This document shows positions 23,948-33,097 of a stretch of DNA of 64,000 nt, piece by piece. Under the pieces are notes generated by a model. That model was given only the letters and a program-made list of their open reading frames with translations, was not told the DNA's origin and ran no database searches. Source of the stretch: Pedobacter insulae. GTDB lineage: Bacteria > Bacteroidota > Bacteroidia > Sphingobacteriales > Sphingobacteriaceae. Made by a program: the position numbers and the translations under genes. Within the stretch, counting starts at the first letter, position 1, and the number at the start of each line of letters is the position of its first letter. The stretch spans positions 1-64,000 of the forward strand of contig NZ_FOPP01000013.1 of assembly GCF_900113525.1 (NCBI RefSeq), read 5' to 3'.

Positions 23948-25393
23948 TTATTTCAATTTTTCTATTATTAAATCACTTATCTTCTTAGCGTCAGCTTTAC
24001 CTTTGGCTAATTTCATTACTTCTCCAACAAACAACCCTAACACTCCTTTTTTCCCACCTTTATAGGCTTGTACTTGCGCTTCATATTTAGTTAAAACTTC
24101 TATAATGTATTGCAGGATTTCATCATTATCCTCTACAATTAATAAATTTAACTGCTTGGCAACTCCTAATACATCGTCAGTGGTATTTAACGCCGGCAAC
24201 AATTGTTGTAGTGCATTTTGCTGACTAATTTTTTTATCGTCGACTAAATTAATGAGATCGGCCATTTGCGCCGGTTTCAACTTAAATTCTGCAATGCTTA
24301 TTCCTTGTTCATTTAACAACGCCCTAATGGGACCATTTAACCAATTTACCAAGCTTTTTTGATTGTTCACTATTGGTAATGCTTTTAAAAGGTATTGATA
24401 GGCATCTATATCTTGTGCAATTATACCGGCATCAACAGTGCTAATACCTAAATCATCTACCAATTTAAGTGTAAGATCTTTGGGCAATAACGGCATAGAA
24501 GATTTGATTCTTGCCAACCAATCATCAGAAATTTCTATAGGCTGCAAGTCAGGATCTGGGAAATACCGATAATCATTAGCTTCTTCCTTACTCCGCATAG
24601 GCGATGTTGTACCCTGATCAGCATCAAAATTCAAGGTGCTTTGCACTATTTCACCGCCGTTTGAAATCACATCAACCTGACGAGAAAATTCAAAATCCAT
24701 TGCTCTACGTACATTGCGGATCGAATTAAGGTTTTTTACCTCACAACGGGTACCAAAATCGCTACTTCCCTTCGGCCGGATAGAAATATTAGCATCACAA
24801 CGTAACGAACCCTCTTCCATGTTGCCATCACTTACATTTAGGTGCCTAACTAACTGTCTAATTTCTGTTAGTAAAGCTGATGCTTCTTCAGCACTACGAA
24901 TATCTGGTTCAGTTACGATTTCAATTAAGGGAACTCCGGCCCTGTTCAAGTCAACATACGAAAAAGCCGGGTCTTGATCATGCATACTTTTACCGGCATC
25001 TTCTTCTAAGTGGATACGATTAATGCCAATCCTCTTTTCTTGTCCGTTAGCTAAGTAAACTATTAAGTAACCATTTCCGCAAATCGGACTATTATCTTGG
25101 GTAATCTGATACCCCTTAGGCAGATCAGCATAAAAGTAATTCTTTCTATCAAAAAAATTATGTTGATTAATTTTGCAGTTCAAAGCCAAGCCAATTCTAA
25201 TGGCCTTCTCAACCACTTCCTTATTAAGTTTTGGAAGTGCACCTGGCAAAGCTAATGAAACTGGAGAAATATGTGTATTTGGATCAGCACCGAAAGTTGC
25301 ACTATCTGCTGAAAATATTTTAGATTGTGTATTTAACTGCACATGTATCTCTAACCCAGAAACTAATTCAAACGCGGTGGTACTTGTACTCAT
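23948..25393 (-). CDS. gatB: Asp-tRNA(Asn)/Glu-tRNA(Gln) amidotransferase subunit B
   Basis: A 481-residue subunit of the GatCAB complex, which converts mischarged Glu-tRNA(Gln) or Asp-tRNA(Asn) to the correct aminoacyl-tRNA. Marks are GLEIHVQLNTQSKIFS at the start, FYADLPKGYQITQDNSPIC, IHLEEDAGKS, VPLIEIVTEPDI, and the tRNA-interacting C-terminal YqeY-like domain (about residues 330-481). gatA and gatC are not in the window. Length is normal. Confidence 0.95.
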   Translation of the reverse strand: MSTSTTAFELVSGLEIHVQLNTQSKIFSADSATFGADPNTHISPVSLALPGALPKLNKEVVEKAIRIGLALNCKINQHNFFDRKNYFYADLPKGYQITQDNSPICGNGYLIVYLANGQEKRIGINRIHLEEDAGKSMHDQDPAFSYVDLNRAGVPLIEIVTEPDIRSAEEASALLTEIRQLVRHLNVSDGNMEEGSLRCDANISIRPKGSSDFGTRCEVKNLNSIRNVRRAMDFEFSRQVDVISNGGEIVQSTLNFDADQGTTSPMRSKEEANDYRYFPDPDLQPIEISDDWLARIKSSMPLLPKDLTLKLVDDLGISTVDAGIIAQDIDAYQYLLKALPIVNNQKSLVNWLNGPIRALLNEQGISIAEFKLKPAQMADLINLVDDKKISQQNALQQLLPALNTTDDVLGVAKQLNLLIVEDNDEILQYIIEVLTKYEAQVQAYKGGKKGVLGLFVGEVMKLAKGKADAKKISDLIIEKLK

Positions 25394-25532
25394 TAACAGA
25401 AATATCTTTTAAAAACATGGATTATACTGTTCCAAATATAAATCAAAAATGTATCAAAATTGTGATTTTTAGGTAACATTCTATTTGTGGCACATAATTA
25501 GTATTACACTTAGTACACAAAAATGAAAACCG

Positions 25533-25973
25533 ATGAAAAAATTAATCCTAATGGCATTAGTGGCCAGTGCCACAGCCATTTACCAACCCGCAGAAGCGCA
25601 AATTAGCCTTCAAATTAACATTGGCGCACAACCAAATTGGGGCCCAAGAGGCTACAACCATGTAGATTACTATTATTTGCCCGAAGTAGAAAGCTATTAT
25701 TATGTTCCAACAAGGCAATTTATCTACCTTGAAAGAAATAAATGGGTACACCGCAGATCATTACCTGCACGTTACCGTAATTATGATTTGTATGGAGGCC
25801 GAAAAATAGTGATTAATCAACCACGTCCTTATTTACAGCATCATGTCTATCAAGCTAGCCATTCAAGACAGAGGGTGAAACATGTAGAATACAGTTATCG
25901 TAAAGGAAATGGTAAATCTGCTCATCATAGATCATCAAAATCTAGGGGCAACAGTCACCATGGTCGACACTAG
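25533..25973 (+). CDS. Small secreted basic protein, His/Tyr-rich
   Basis: A 146-residue exported protein (signal MKKLILMALVASATAIYQPAEAQ). The mature part has an aromatic section (NHVDYYYLPEVESYYYVPTR) and a strongly basic, His-rich tail (SAHHRSSKSRGNSHHGRH). Similar short secreted proteins with the wording YYYLP-x-x-x-x-YY-V-P recur in Sphingobacteriia. There is no enzyme motif; a role in the cell envelope is possible. Single gene. Confidence 0.72.
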   Translation: MKKLILMALVASATAIYQPAEAQISLQINIGAQPNWGPRGYNHVDYYYLPEVESYYYVPTRQFIYLERNKWVHRRSLPARYRNYDLYGGRKIVINQPRPYLQHHVYQASHSRQRVKHVEYSYRKGNGKSAHHRSSKSRGNSHHGRH

Positions 25974-26002
25974 ATTATATTTTCTATCAACAAAGTATCA
26001 TT

Positions 26003-26045
26003 GCGAGGCAGGAAGCAATCTAAATAAGATTGCTTCCTGCCTCGC
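26003..26045. terminator. Perfect 19-bp hairpin, likely dispersed repeat and terminator
   Basis: GCGAGGCAGGAAGCAATCT (26003-26021) and its exact complement (26027-26045) flank a 5-base loop (AAATA). Sequences starting TTGCGAGGCA-GAAGCAATC are familiar as dispersed repeats in Bacteroidota genomes. It sits between converging genes, so it can end transcription from both sides. Confidence 0.7.
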
Positions 26046-26066
26046 TTGAGGAATAGACGTTTATAA

Positions 26067-26648
26067 TTAAAATCTTTTACCCAATGTTATCCCCAACCTA
26101 GGATAAGCCTCGGTAACATAAGGCGTTCTATTACCAAACAATCTGCCTACACCTAGAAAGGCTTCACCTGAAAAGCCATTACGAGTCAAAAACTTGCGAC
26201 CAACGGAAGCGCCCATACCAAAATTTGTAGAATTTTTTTCCACTTGATCTATCCTCATACCAGATTGACTTTGATAGCTCTCCGCATAATAATCGTAACT
26301 ATTAGTAGTTAAAACAGTTGCATTTGCTTCAATAAAGAAGCCATTTGCTTTCTGACTTCCAAAATAAACACGAAAGTGCGGTGTAAGACCGAACTTATAA
26401 TCCACTTTATCATCTACACCAATAAACAATGAAGCCCCTACCCCCATGTTATCTGCTAAAATCCGTTCATAGCTCACTTCCGGCATGCCCAGTATCGCAT
26501 ACAATAGGTTAAATTTAATTTCATTCACACCTCCATGCCCTATGGACTCAGCGTTTTTTTGAATAGCTTTTTTTAACGTGTCAGCTTCCTGAGCGTAACT
26601 TGCAAAGGATAAGACTGAAACTAAGCCTATTAGAAAAGTTTTTTTCAT
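26067..26648 (-). CDS. Outer-membrane/secreted beta-barrel-like protein
   Basis: A 193-residue protein with signal MKKTFLIGLVSVLSFASYAQ. The mature part has amphipathic strands: IKFNLLYAILGMPEVSYERIL, MGVGASLFIGV, FGLTPHFRVYFG, GFFIEANATVL, and a C-terminal LGITLGKRF ending in Phe as outer-membrane barrels do. The ATG at 26646-26648 is chosen; 13 more upstream codons in frame are not signal-like. About eight strands would fit. Function unknown. Confidence 0.75.
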   Translation of the reverse strand: MKKTFLIGLVSVLSFASYAQEADTLKKAIQKNAESIGHGGVNEIKFNLLYAILGMPEVSYERILADNMGVGASLFIGVDDKVDYKFGLTPHFRVYFGSQKANGFFIEANATVLTTNSYDYYAESYQSQSGMRIDQVEKNSTNFGMGASVGRKFLTRNGFSGEAFLGVGRLFGNRTPYVTEAYPRLGITLGKRF

Positions 26649-26701
26649 GTTTATTGGTTTATTTATTTGTAAAACGTTAAAATTCAAGAAAAAGTTACAA
26701 T

Positions 26702-29335
26702 CTATAAATTTAAAAAAGATCGGGCTTTAACCAACACGCTTGCTAACCCTTGAGCATTTTTACCACCAGCCGTTGCATAAAATGCTTGGCCACCGCCACC
26801 ACCCTGTATTTCTTTTCCTAATTCTCGTACTATTTTAGCTGCATTCAATTGATCAGATACTTTATTTTCTGCAATTATAACCGTAATCCCTGGTTTGTCG
26901 TCAATTAAAGTTGTTAAAACAAGGTATAAGTCTGGCACCATAGCCTTTACCTCAAAGGCCAGATTCTTAACTGCTTCAGCACTTGGCAAATCTACATGAG
27001 CAGCAATAAAGTTAACCCCATTCACAAGTTCTGCTTTATCCGCAATTTCTTGCTTCATATCACCTGCTTTTGCAAGCATACTTTTCTCCACTTCTTTTTT
27101 AAGCTTCGCATTTTCTTCTAGCAAAGCCTGAACAGCAGCAGTGATATTTTGGCTACCTTTGAATAAACTTTTTAACTGGGCAATTTGATTGCTTTGGTTT
27201 ACAATAAACTCTTCTGCCCTGTGAGCTGTAATGGCTTCAATACGACGAACTCCTGCCGCCACTGCACTTTCAGCAACAATTTTAAAATAGCCTATTTGTC
27301 CGGTTGCTTTTACGTGAGTACCGCCACAAAGCTCTTTTGAAAAATGATCATCAAATGTAATTACCCGTACAAAATCGCCATATTTTTCACCAAAAAGTGC
27401 AGTTACGCCTGAAGTGATTGCTTCATCGTATGGTACTTCCCGTTGTTCCTTTAACGGAATATTTTCTCTAATCTTTTGGTTAACAATTCGCTCAATCTCA
27501 GTTAAATCAGCCTCATTTATCTTTGCAAAGTGAGAAAAATCGAAACGCAGATTATCGGCATTTACTAAACTACCTTTTTGATTCACATGAGTCCCTAAAA
27601 CTTTCTTCAATGCCGCATGTAGCAAGTGTGTGGCCGAATGGTTATCCTCCGTCAAAATCCGTTGCTCCTCATCAATAACCGCCCAAAACTTCCCTTCAAC
27701 GTCCGTTGGCAAAGTGTCTGTATAGTGAACAATTACACCATTTTCTTTCTTAGTATCAGTTATTCCTACCCAAAACTGCCTACTATGATCTTCTAAACGA
27801 CCTTTATCGCCAACCTGACCACCACTTTCCGCATAAAACGGAGTTTGACGCAATACAATTTGATATTGATCTTTTCCTTTTGCACTTACTTTTCGGTACT
27901 TTAAGATATCCGTTTCTATCTCCGTTAAATCGTAACCAACAAACTCCGTATCATTGCTAGGATTAACGATTACCCAGTCGCTGGTATCTATTGCTGTAGC
28001 TGCACGTGAGCGATTTTTTTGTTGCTCAAGTGCACTATTAAAGCCTTCCATATCAACCGTCAACCCTTTCTCGCGAGCCATTAGCTCTGTTAAATCAATT
28101 GGAAACCCAAATGTATCATACAACTCAAACGCAAAATCTCCATCAATTATAGATTTGCTTTCATATTTTTCAAACCGTTGAATACCGGTAGCTAGCGTTC
28201 TCAGAAATGAAGCCTCTTCTTCTAAAACTACTTTTTGTACAAATTCCTTTTGCAGATATAACTCGTCGAACACACCTTTAAACTGCTCGGCTAAAACAGG
28301 AACTAGTTGATTCAAAAAGGGTTCTTTCAAATTTAAGAATGTATAAGCATAACGTACGGCTCTTCTAAGAATACGGCGGATTACATAGCCTGCTTTATTG
28401 TTAGAAGGCAATTGTCCGTCAGCTATCACAAATGAAATAGCCCTGATATGATCTGCCATAACCCGCATAGCAACGGCTTCATTCCATCCTTTATGTCCTG
28501 GTTCGGCATCACCTATATACTCAAAACCCGACTTTCTGGAAATAAACTGAATAAGCGGCTGAAACACATCACTATCGTAATTTGACGTCTTGCCTTGCAA
28601 TACTCTCACTAAACGCTCAAAACCCATTCCAGTATCAACGTGCTGCGCGGGCAATGATTTTAACGACCCGTCTTTTAAACGGTTAAATTGCATAAATACA
28701 TTATTCCAGATCTCAATTACCTGAGGGTGGTCAGCATTTACCAGATCCTTACCGTTTAAGGCATTTCTTTCTGCAAGCGGCCTACAATCAACATGAATTT
28801 CAGAACACGGTCCACATGGGCCAGTATCTCCCATCTCCCAAAAGTTATCCTTTTTATTACCTAGAATAATGCGATCTTCTGGAACAAATTGTTTCCATAA
28901 TTCAAACGCCTCGCTGTCACGTGGCAGACCTTCTTTCTCATCGCCCTCAAAAATCGATACATATAACTGGTCTTTCGGAATTTTAAAAACATCAGTTAAC
29001 AATTCCCAACTCCAAGCTATCGCTTCTTTCTTAAAATAATCGCCAAAACTCCAGTTACCCAACATCTCAAACATGGTATGATGATAAGTGTCAATACCCA
29101 CCTCTTCCAGGTCATTGTGTTTTCCAGACACCCTTAAACATCTTTGGGTATCGGCAACACGGGCATATTTAATAGATGCTTCACCCAAAAACAAGTCTTT
29201 AAATTGGTTCATCCCTGCGTTGGTGAACATCAAAGTGGGGTCGTTTTTCACTACTATTGGGGCGGAAGCTACTATATGATGTTGTTTGCTCTTAAAAAAG
29301 TCTAAATAGGTCTGTCTTATTTCTTTAGCGGTCAT
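26702..29335 (-). CDS. alaS: Alanyl-tRNA synthetase
   Basis: An 877-residue class II synthetase charging tRNA(Ala) with alanine. Catalytic domain marks are FTNAGMNQFKDLFLG, HHTMFEMLGNWSFGDYFKKE (motif 2 region, about residues 85-105) and GMGFERLVRVLQGK. The editing domain has HSATHLLHAALKKVLG (about 568-583) and CGGTHVKATGQIG (about 667-679) as zinc ligands. The C-Ala domain with a GGGGGQAFYATAGGK motif ends the protein. Length is normal and the gene appears intact. Confidence 0.96.
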   Translation of the reverse strand: MTAKEIRQTYLDFFKSKQHHIVASAPIVVKNDPTLMFTNAGMNQFKDLFLGEASIKYARVADTQRCLRVSGKHNDLEEVGIDTYHHTMFEMLGNWSFGDYFKKEAIAWSWELLTDVFKIPKDQLYVSIFEGDEKEGLPRDSEAFELWKQFVPEDRIILGNKKDNFWEMGDTGPCGPCSEIHVDCRPLAERNALNGKDLVNADHPQVIEIWNNVFMQFNRLKDGSLKSLPAQHVDTGMGFERLVRVLQGKTSNYDSDVFQPLIQFISRKSGFEYIGDAEPGHKGWNEAVAMRVMADHIRAISFVIADGQLPSNNKAGYVIRRILRRAVRYAYTFLNLKEPFLNQLVPVLAEQFKGVFDELYLQKEFVQKVVLEEEASFLRTLATGIQRFEKYESKSIIDGDFAFELYDTFGFPIDLTELMAREKGLTVDMEGFNSALEQQKNRSRAATAIDTSDWVIVNPSNDTEFVGYDLTEIETDILKYRKVSAKGKDQYQIVLRQTPFYAESGGQVGDKGRLEDHSRQFWVGITDTKKENGVIVHYTDTLPTDVEGKFWAVIDEEQRILTEDNHSATHLLHAALKKVLGTHVNQKGSLVNADNLRFDFSHFAKINEADLTEIERIVNQKIRENIPLKEQREVPYDEAITSGVTALFGEKYGDFVRVITFDDHFSKELCGGTHVKATGQIGYFKIVAESAVAAGVRRIEAITAHRAEEFIVNQSNQIAQLKSLFKGSQNITAAVQALLEENAKLKKEVEKSMLAKAGDMKQEIADKAELVNGVNFIAAHVDLPSAEAVKNLAFEVKAMVPDLYLVLTTLIDDKPGITVIIAENKVSDQLNAAKIVRELGKEIQGGGGGQAFYATAGGKNAQGLASVLVKARSFLNL

Positions 29336-29435
29336 GGTTACAAAATTAAAATTTTATTGCGGTATTCTACTAAAATCCATTTACATTTGAATACTTTAAG
29401 TAAAACCTACAATTCACTAATAATCAGACAAAACC

Positions 29436-29771
29436 ATGCCATACAAAGAGAGAGACATTAATAAAATGTATTATACCATGGGTGAGGTAACCGAAATGTT
29501 TGGTGCCAATGCTTCTCAAATTAGGTTTTATGAGAAAGAATTTGATGTACTGCAACCTAAAAAAAACAAAAAAGGAAACCGATTATTTACTCCTGAAGAC
29601 ATCGAAAATCTTAAGATTATTTTCCATTTAGTGAATGATAAGGGTTTCACTTTAAAAGGCGCAAAAGACCATTTAAAAAACAATACAAGTGAGGTTAAAG
29701 AAAATCAAAAAGTAATTGCTTCTTTAGAAAAACTTAAAGATTTCTTACTAAAGTTAAATGAAGAAATTTAG
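29436..29771 (+). CDS. MerR-family transcriptional regulator
   Basis: A 111-residue regulator. The MerR helix-turn-helix with wing occupies about residues 10-75 (YYTMGEVTEMFGANASQIRF, YEKEFDVLQPKKNKKGNRLF, TPEDIENLKIIFHLV), followed by a short helical dimer segment. No Cys-rich or ligand domain follows, so this is the short form found near housekeeping genes in Bacteroidota. It is divergent from alaS by 100 bp. Its targets are unknown. Confidence 0.88.
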   Translation: MPYKERDINKMYYTMGEVTEMFGANASQIRFYEKEFDVLQPKKNKKGNRLFTPEDIENLKIIFHLVNDKGFTLKGAKDHLKNNTSEVKENQKVIASLEKLKDFLLKLNEEI

Positions 29772-29779
29772 CTAGCTAA

Positions 29780-30370
29780 TTAATCAGCAGTTACAAAGCC
29801 AGTATTATTTTTAGCATTTTTAAGCACAAAGTCAATATTAAGCTGTACTTCGTCCATCATTTCATGGGATACAGCGGGAAAATACTCCAGTAATTTAACT
29901 GACTTTTCACCATTAAAAGAAATACTTTGATCGCTATTTACTTTAAATTTTAAAAGAAAACTACTTGTATTGCTCACACCGCCAATGGTTAAGAAACCTA
30001 CTACATGCACCATTCCCATCATAGGCAATACCATAACCTGGGTTTGCTCGAAGGTAACTTTTTTACCTCCCAGATTACTATTTGTGGACTGCACATTCAA
30101 TTGAACGCTCGGTAAAACAAACTTTAGATTATAAATTTCATCCAGTTGTCCGTCTTTAATCAAATACCTACCCTCACACTTAACTTCATTCGCTGCTTCT
30201 ACAACAAGCTCGCTCAATGGTTCTTGAACCAAATCCAAATCAGCGGCCATCACAGCCCGATATAAGGTTTGAGCATCACTTTGCAATGTCGTACCAATTA
30301 GCAATGTAACCAGCAAAAACATAAAAGAAATTTTACTAAAGCAAGAGGTTTCGAAAGCGTAATTTTTCAT
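29780..30370 (-). CDS. Secreted protein, YceI-like beta fold possible
   Basis: A 196-residue exported protein (signal with FMFLLVTLLIGTTLQSDAQ). The mature part consists of strands: EVKCEGRYLIKDGQLDEIYNL, LPSVQLNVQSTNS, VHVVGFLTIGGVSNTSSFLL. The pattern of a lipocalin-like barrel and the wording GFLTIGGVSN resembles YceI proteins, but the usual FxhDxxH-type signature is absent, so this is a guess. It converges on the MerR gene and is divergent, across a 459-bp leader, from the receiver gene. Confidence 0.7.
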   Translation of the reverse strand: MKNYAFETSCFSKISFMFLLVTLLIGTTLQSDAQTLYRAVMAADLDLVQEPLSELVVEAANEVKCEGRYLIKDGQLDEIYNLKFVLPSVQLNVQSTNSNLGGKKVTFEQTQVMVLPMMGMVHVVGFLTIGGVSNTSSFLLKFKVNSDQSISFNGEKSVKLLEYFPAVSHEMMDEVQLNIDFVLKNAKNNTGFVTAD

Positions 30371-30655
30371 GGTGATAATGTTTAGGGTTTATATTTATTT
30401 GATCTATTTTAAATTTTTCATAGGTAGATGAATATTTATCTTAAATCAAATAGGCCGTGCCAATAATCTAATCTAAATTATTTATTTTAAATTTTATAAT
30501 TTTTTCTCAAAATTAAATACTCCTAAATGTTGTCAAAAATAGTCAAATAAGGCTAATTTCACTGATTAATAACGAGTTAACATCTGCAAAATATTTATAA
30601 ATATTTTTATCAACATTATTTTTTGTTAATTAAAATAGAAAATTACAGTGGCCTG

Positions 30656-30708
30656 TATTACCCATATCGTATAATTTATTACCCATATTGGGCAAATTAT
30701 TGCCCAAT
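30656..30708 (+). promoter_or_regulatory. Direct repeats and 22-bp palindrome in the leader of the receiver gene
   Basis: TATTACCCATAT occurs at 30656-30667 and at 30677-30688, 21 bp apart (two helical turns). It is overlapped by a perfect inverted repeat, ATTGGGCAA (30687-30695) and TTGCCCAAT (30700-30708). The 459-bp gap 30371-30829 is otherwise very AT-rich, with no gene seen. This cluster is the only GC-richer patch and looks like a regulator-binding site for one or both divergent genes. Confidence 0.55.
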
Positions 30709-30829
30709 TAAAATAATTCAGATTATTGAGCTTTTTAATTACACACCTAAATAACTAAACGTCTTAGTTGTAATTAAAACAATTGTCGCCTTTCACTGTC
30801 CTTTACTTAATCAATGTAAAGGCATATCC

Positions 30830-31192
30830 ATGAAAAAATGTATATATATTGTTGAGGACAACCAGGACATAAGAGAGATATTGGAATACCTCTTAATCGA
30901 CGAACACTACCTAGTTAAAACATGTCCAACTGTGAAAGAGTTTTGGATGCAAATGAAAAAACATCTACCTGACATGGTTGTGTTAGATATTATGTTACCA
31001 GACGGCAATGGTTTAGATATTTGTGAAAAGATGAAAAATGAGCGCAAAACATATGATATTCCTGTTATGATGATGTCTGCAAACTATCAAAATGCAGACA
31101 TCGAACAGACATGCAAAGCCGAAGAGTTTATAAGTAAACCTTTCGATATAAATAATTTCATGAGTAAGGTTAACCGACACCTTGCTGGATAA
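30830..31192 (+). CDS. Receiver-only response regulator
   Basis: A 120-residue protein consisting only of a CheY-like receiver: acidic pair in YIVEDNQD, phosphoacceptor D53 in VVLDIMLPDGNG, conserved Thr/Ser in VMMMSAN, and conserved Lys in EFISKPFDIN. With no output domain it must act through protein contacts or as a phosphate relay. No kinase is adjacent. It follows an unusually long AT-rich leader with the palindrome at 30687-30708. Confidence 0.88.
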   Translation: MKKCIYIVEDNQDIREILEYLLIDEHYLVKTCPTVKEFWMQMKKHLPDMVVLDIMLPDGNGLDICEKMKNERKTYDIPVMMMSANYQNADIEQTCKAEEFISKPFDINNFMSKVNRHLAG

Positions 31193-31246
31193 ATAAAATA
31201 ATTAGTATATTTAAATCGTAAGAACAATTCAGCTTATTCTACTAAT

Positions 31247-31990
31247 ATGAGGCCTGTAGACAAAAGTTATTCATTTCCAGCAATTATCGCAATCGGACTA
31301 CTGCTATCAGCTTTTATCATCGCTGGGGCTTATACTTATAAATACAAAGACAAAAGACGGGTATTGGTTACCGGAAAGGCAGAAAAAGATTTTGTAAGCG
31401 ATTTAATTGTATGGCGTGGAGACTATTCTCGTATTAGCATGGATTTAAAGGAATCATATTCCAGTTTAAAAAACGATGAGCTTGCTATTCGCTCTTATTT
31501 GAATAAAAAGGGCATAAAAGATAGTGAAGTTGTTTTCTCGGCTGTTAACATCAATAAGCTTTATAATCCGCAGTACGACAATAATGGTCGATTAATTTCC
31601 AATAATTTCGGAGGCTATAGCCTAACTCAAAATGTAAAAGTCGAGTCTACCAATATTGATCAAGTCGAGAAGATCAGTCGTGAGATTACAGAACTCATCC
31701 AAAGTGGAATTGAACTGAATTCAGCACCTCCTTCCTACTATTACACTAAAATGTCGGAATTAAAAATAGATTTGCTAGCTAAAGCAAGTAAAGATGCCAA
31801 AGATCGTTCTCAAAGCATTGCTGAGAACGCCGGAAGCAGTTTAGGCGATTTAAAATATGCCAATATGGGGGTTTTTCAAATTACAGGTAAGAACAGCAAT
31901 GAAGATTTTAGCTATGGAGGAGCATTTAATACTTCTTCAAAAAATAAAACTGCAAGCATTACCATCCGTACTGAATATGCCGTAAAGTAG
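31247..31990 (+). CDS. SIMPL-domain protein (DUF541)
   Basis: A 247-residue membrane-anchored protein. A single N-terminal helix (FPAIIAIGLLLSAFIIAGAY) is followed by the SIMPL/DUF541 domain: VLVTGKAEKDFVSDLIVWRG, YLNKKGIKDSEVVFSAVNIN, LTQNVKVEST, LLAKASKDAKDRSQSIAENAG, and KTASITIRTEYAV at the end. Members include oxidative-stress-related BP26-like proteins; the biochemical role is not settled. It begins 54 bp after the receiver gene. Confidence 0.85.
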   Translation: MRPVDKSYSFPAIIAIGLLLSAFIIAGAYTYKYKDKRRVLVTGKAEKDFVSDLIVWRGDYSRISMDLKESYSSLKNDELAIRSYLNKKGIKDSEVVFSAVNINKLYNPQYDNNGRLISNNFGGYSLTQNVKVESTNIDQVEKISREITELIQSGIELNSAPPSYYYTKMSELKIDLLAKASKDAKDRSQSIAENAGSSLGDLKYANMGVFQITGKNSNEDFSYGGAFNTSSKNKTASITIRTEYAVK

Positions 31991-32002
31991 ATTCAATGTT
32001 GG

Positions 32003-32197
32003 TTACTCGGTTTCTTTAACATTATCCGGCCTTTCTATGTTTTGATCATCATGATTTTGTGGCCGAGTTCTGTTACCATTTCCGCTGTTTTGAATGCTGC
32101 TCCCATACCCTACAGGTTTAGCACCGTTATGCGTTTGGTGAACGCTCTTATCTACAAACTTTTCTTTTTTAACAGGAGTCTTATCTTGAGTTTCCAT
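32003..32197 (-). CDS. Small hydrophilic protein of unknown function
   Basis: A 64-residue, very polar protein (METQDKTPVKKEKFVDKSVH at the start, then NGAKPVGYGSS and NSGNGNRTRPQNHDDQNIER), low in hydrophobic residues and probably disordered. The opposite-strand frame (32042-32236) is less protein-like. I recognise no family. It converges on the SIMPL gene; the expected Bacteroidota promoter is not clear. Confidence 0.55.
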   Translation of the reverse strand: METQDKTPVKKEKFVDKSVHQTHNGAKPVGYGSSIQNSGNGNRTRPQNHDDQNIERPDNVKETE

Positions 32198-32319
32198 ATA
32201 AGTATGTTTATTAATTACTTAACTAACAGTTTCTAAATTGAATGGTTTTCCTTAAACTCGATAAACTTTCTTGGGAAAATAGCGGACCGAGTTTTGGCTC
32301 TCAACTCCAGATATTTAAC

Positions 32320-32327
32320 TATCTTTG
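32320..32327 (+). promoter_or_regulatory. Promoter -7 box of the Lys-rich protein gene
   Basis: TATCTTTG matches TAnnTTTG and lies 14 bp before the ATG at 32342, supporting that start over an in-frame upstream codon at 32294. Confidence 0.6.
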
Positions 32328-32341
32328 GCCAAAGAAAAAAA

Positions 32342-32857
32342 ATGGCAGTATTACATCGTAAAGAAGAAAAAATTCAAGCAGTGCTTGGTAGATTACCAAA
32401 AAAATACAATTCAGATGATTTTGTAGCAATGTTTATAAAGCTATACTCTAAAGATTGGGGTAAAATTAAGTCGGCATACATTAAGGCATCTCAAGATAAA
32501 GAACCTGGTACCGTAATTCATATGCCTAAGCCAGAACTCTATTTGAAACAAATTTTAGAAATCTTCTTAAATCAGAGAACAGAACCTAGTACTGCAGTCA
32601 CCAAAGAAGAAGCTATAGCCACTGAGCCAATAGTGCCGAAAGAAAAAAAGGTTACCAAAACAGCTAAACCCAAATCTCCTGCTAAAAAAACAGTCGAATC
32701 CAAACCAGCCGTTGAAACTAAAAAAGCTCAAGTAAGCAGTACGGAAAAATCTAGTGAGAAGATTAAAAAAGCTAAAGTGGCGCTTAAAAACGAGGATGAT
32801 GAGAAAAATACTACGATTAAAAAACCAAAAGTAGTCGTTAAAAAGAAAACTGAATAA
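32342..32857 (+). CDS. Protein with Lys/Ala-rich, histone H1-like C-terminal tail
   Basis: A 171-residue protein. Residues 1-75 form a compact helical domain (VLGRLPKKYNSDDFVAMFIK, LYSKDWGKIKSAYIKAS, PELYLKQILEIFLNQR). From about residue 95 to the end the sequence is a basic, low-complexity tail rich in Lys, Ala, Pro and Val (KKVTKTAKPKSPAKKT, KKPKVVVKKKTE), like eukaryotic H1 or AlgP tails. DNA or RNA binding is plausible, with the folded domain providing a specific contact. The start at 32342 fits the promoter box. No close family known to me. Confidence 0.72.
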   Translation: MAVLHRKEEKIQAVLGRLPKKYNSDDFVAMFIKLYSKDWGKIKSAYIKASQDKEPGTVIHMPKPELYLKQILEIFLNQRTEPSTAVTKEEAIATEPIVPKEKKVTKTAKPKSPAKKTVESKPAVETKKAQVSSTEKSSEKIKKAKVALKNEDDEKNTTIKKPKVVVKKKTE

Positions 32858-32872
32858 GTCTGACTTAAATAA

Positions 32873-33097
32873 TTACAACTCCTTAAAAAACTCTTCTACA
32901 TTAACCTCTAGCGCCTTAGCAATTTGCAGGATGAGGTAGCATGACGGGTTAATTTTCCCATTTTCTATCCTACTTATGCTTTGAAAATCTTTATTTATTA
33001 AAGCACTAAGCTCTGCCTGCTTTAAGCCTTTTTCCTTCCGTAAACGCGCAACATGTTTACCTAAAGTTTTCTTAAAAAGCTCTACATCTTTTGACAT
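32873..33097 (-). CDS. XRE-family helix-turn-helix regulator
   Basis: A 74-residue single-domain DNA-binding protein: KHVARLRKEKGLKQAELSAL, then INKDFQSISRIENGKINPSC and LQIAKALEVNVEEFF. It is the standard Cro/C1-type fold with nothing attached. It converges on the Lys-rich gene. Its target is unknown; no toxin gene is adjacent, so it is not obviously an antitoxin. Confidence 0.87.
   Translation of the reverse strand: MSKDVELFKKTLGKHVARLRKEKGLKQAELSALINKDFQSISRIENGKINPSCYLILQIAKALEVNVEEFFKEL

Noticed and set aside
32042..32236. Plus-strand frame opposite the small hydrophilic gene at 32003-32197
   Set aside because: The minus-strand frame gives a coherent polar protein; the plus-strand one reads as a shadow with random hydrophobic stretches.
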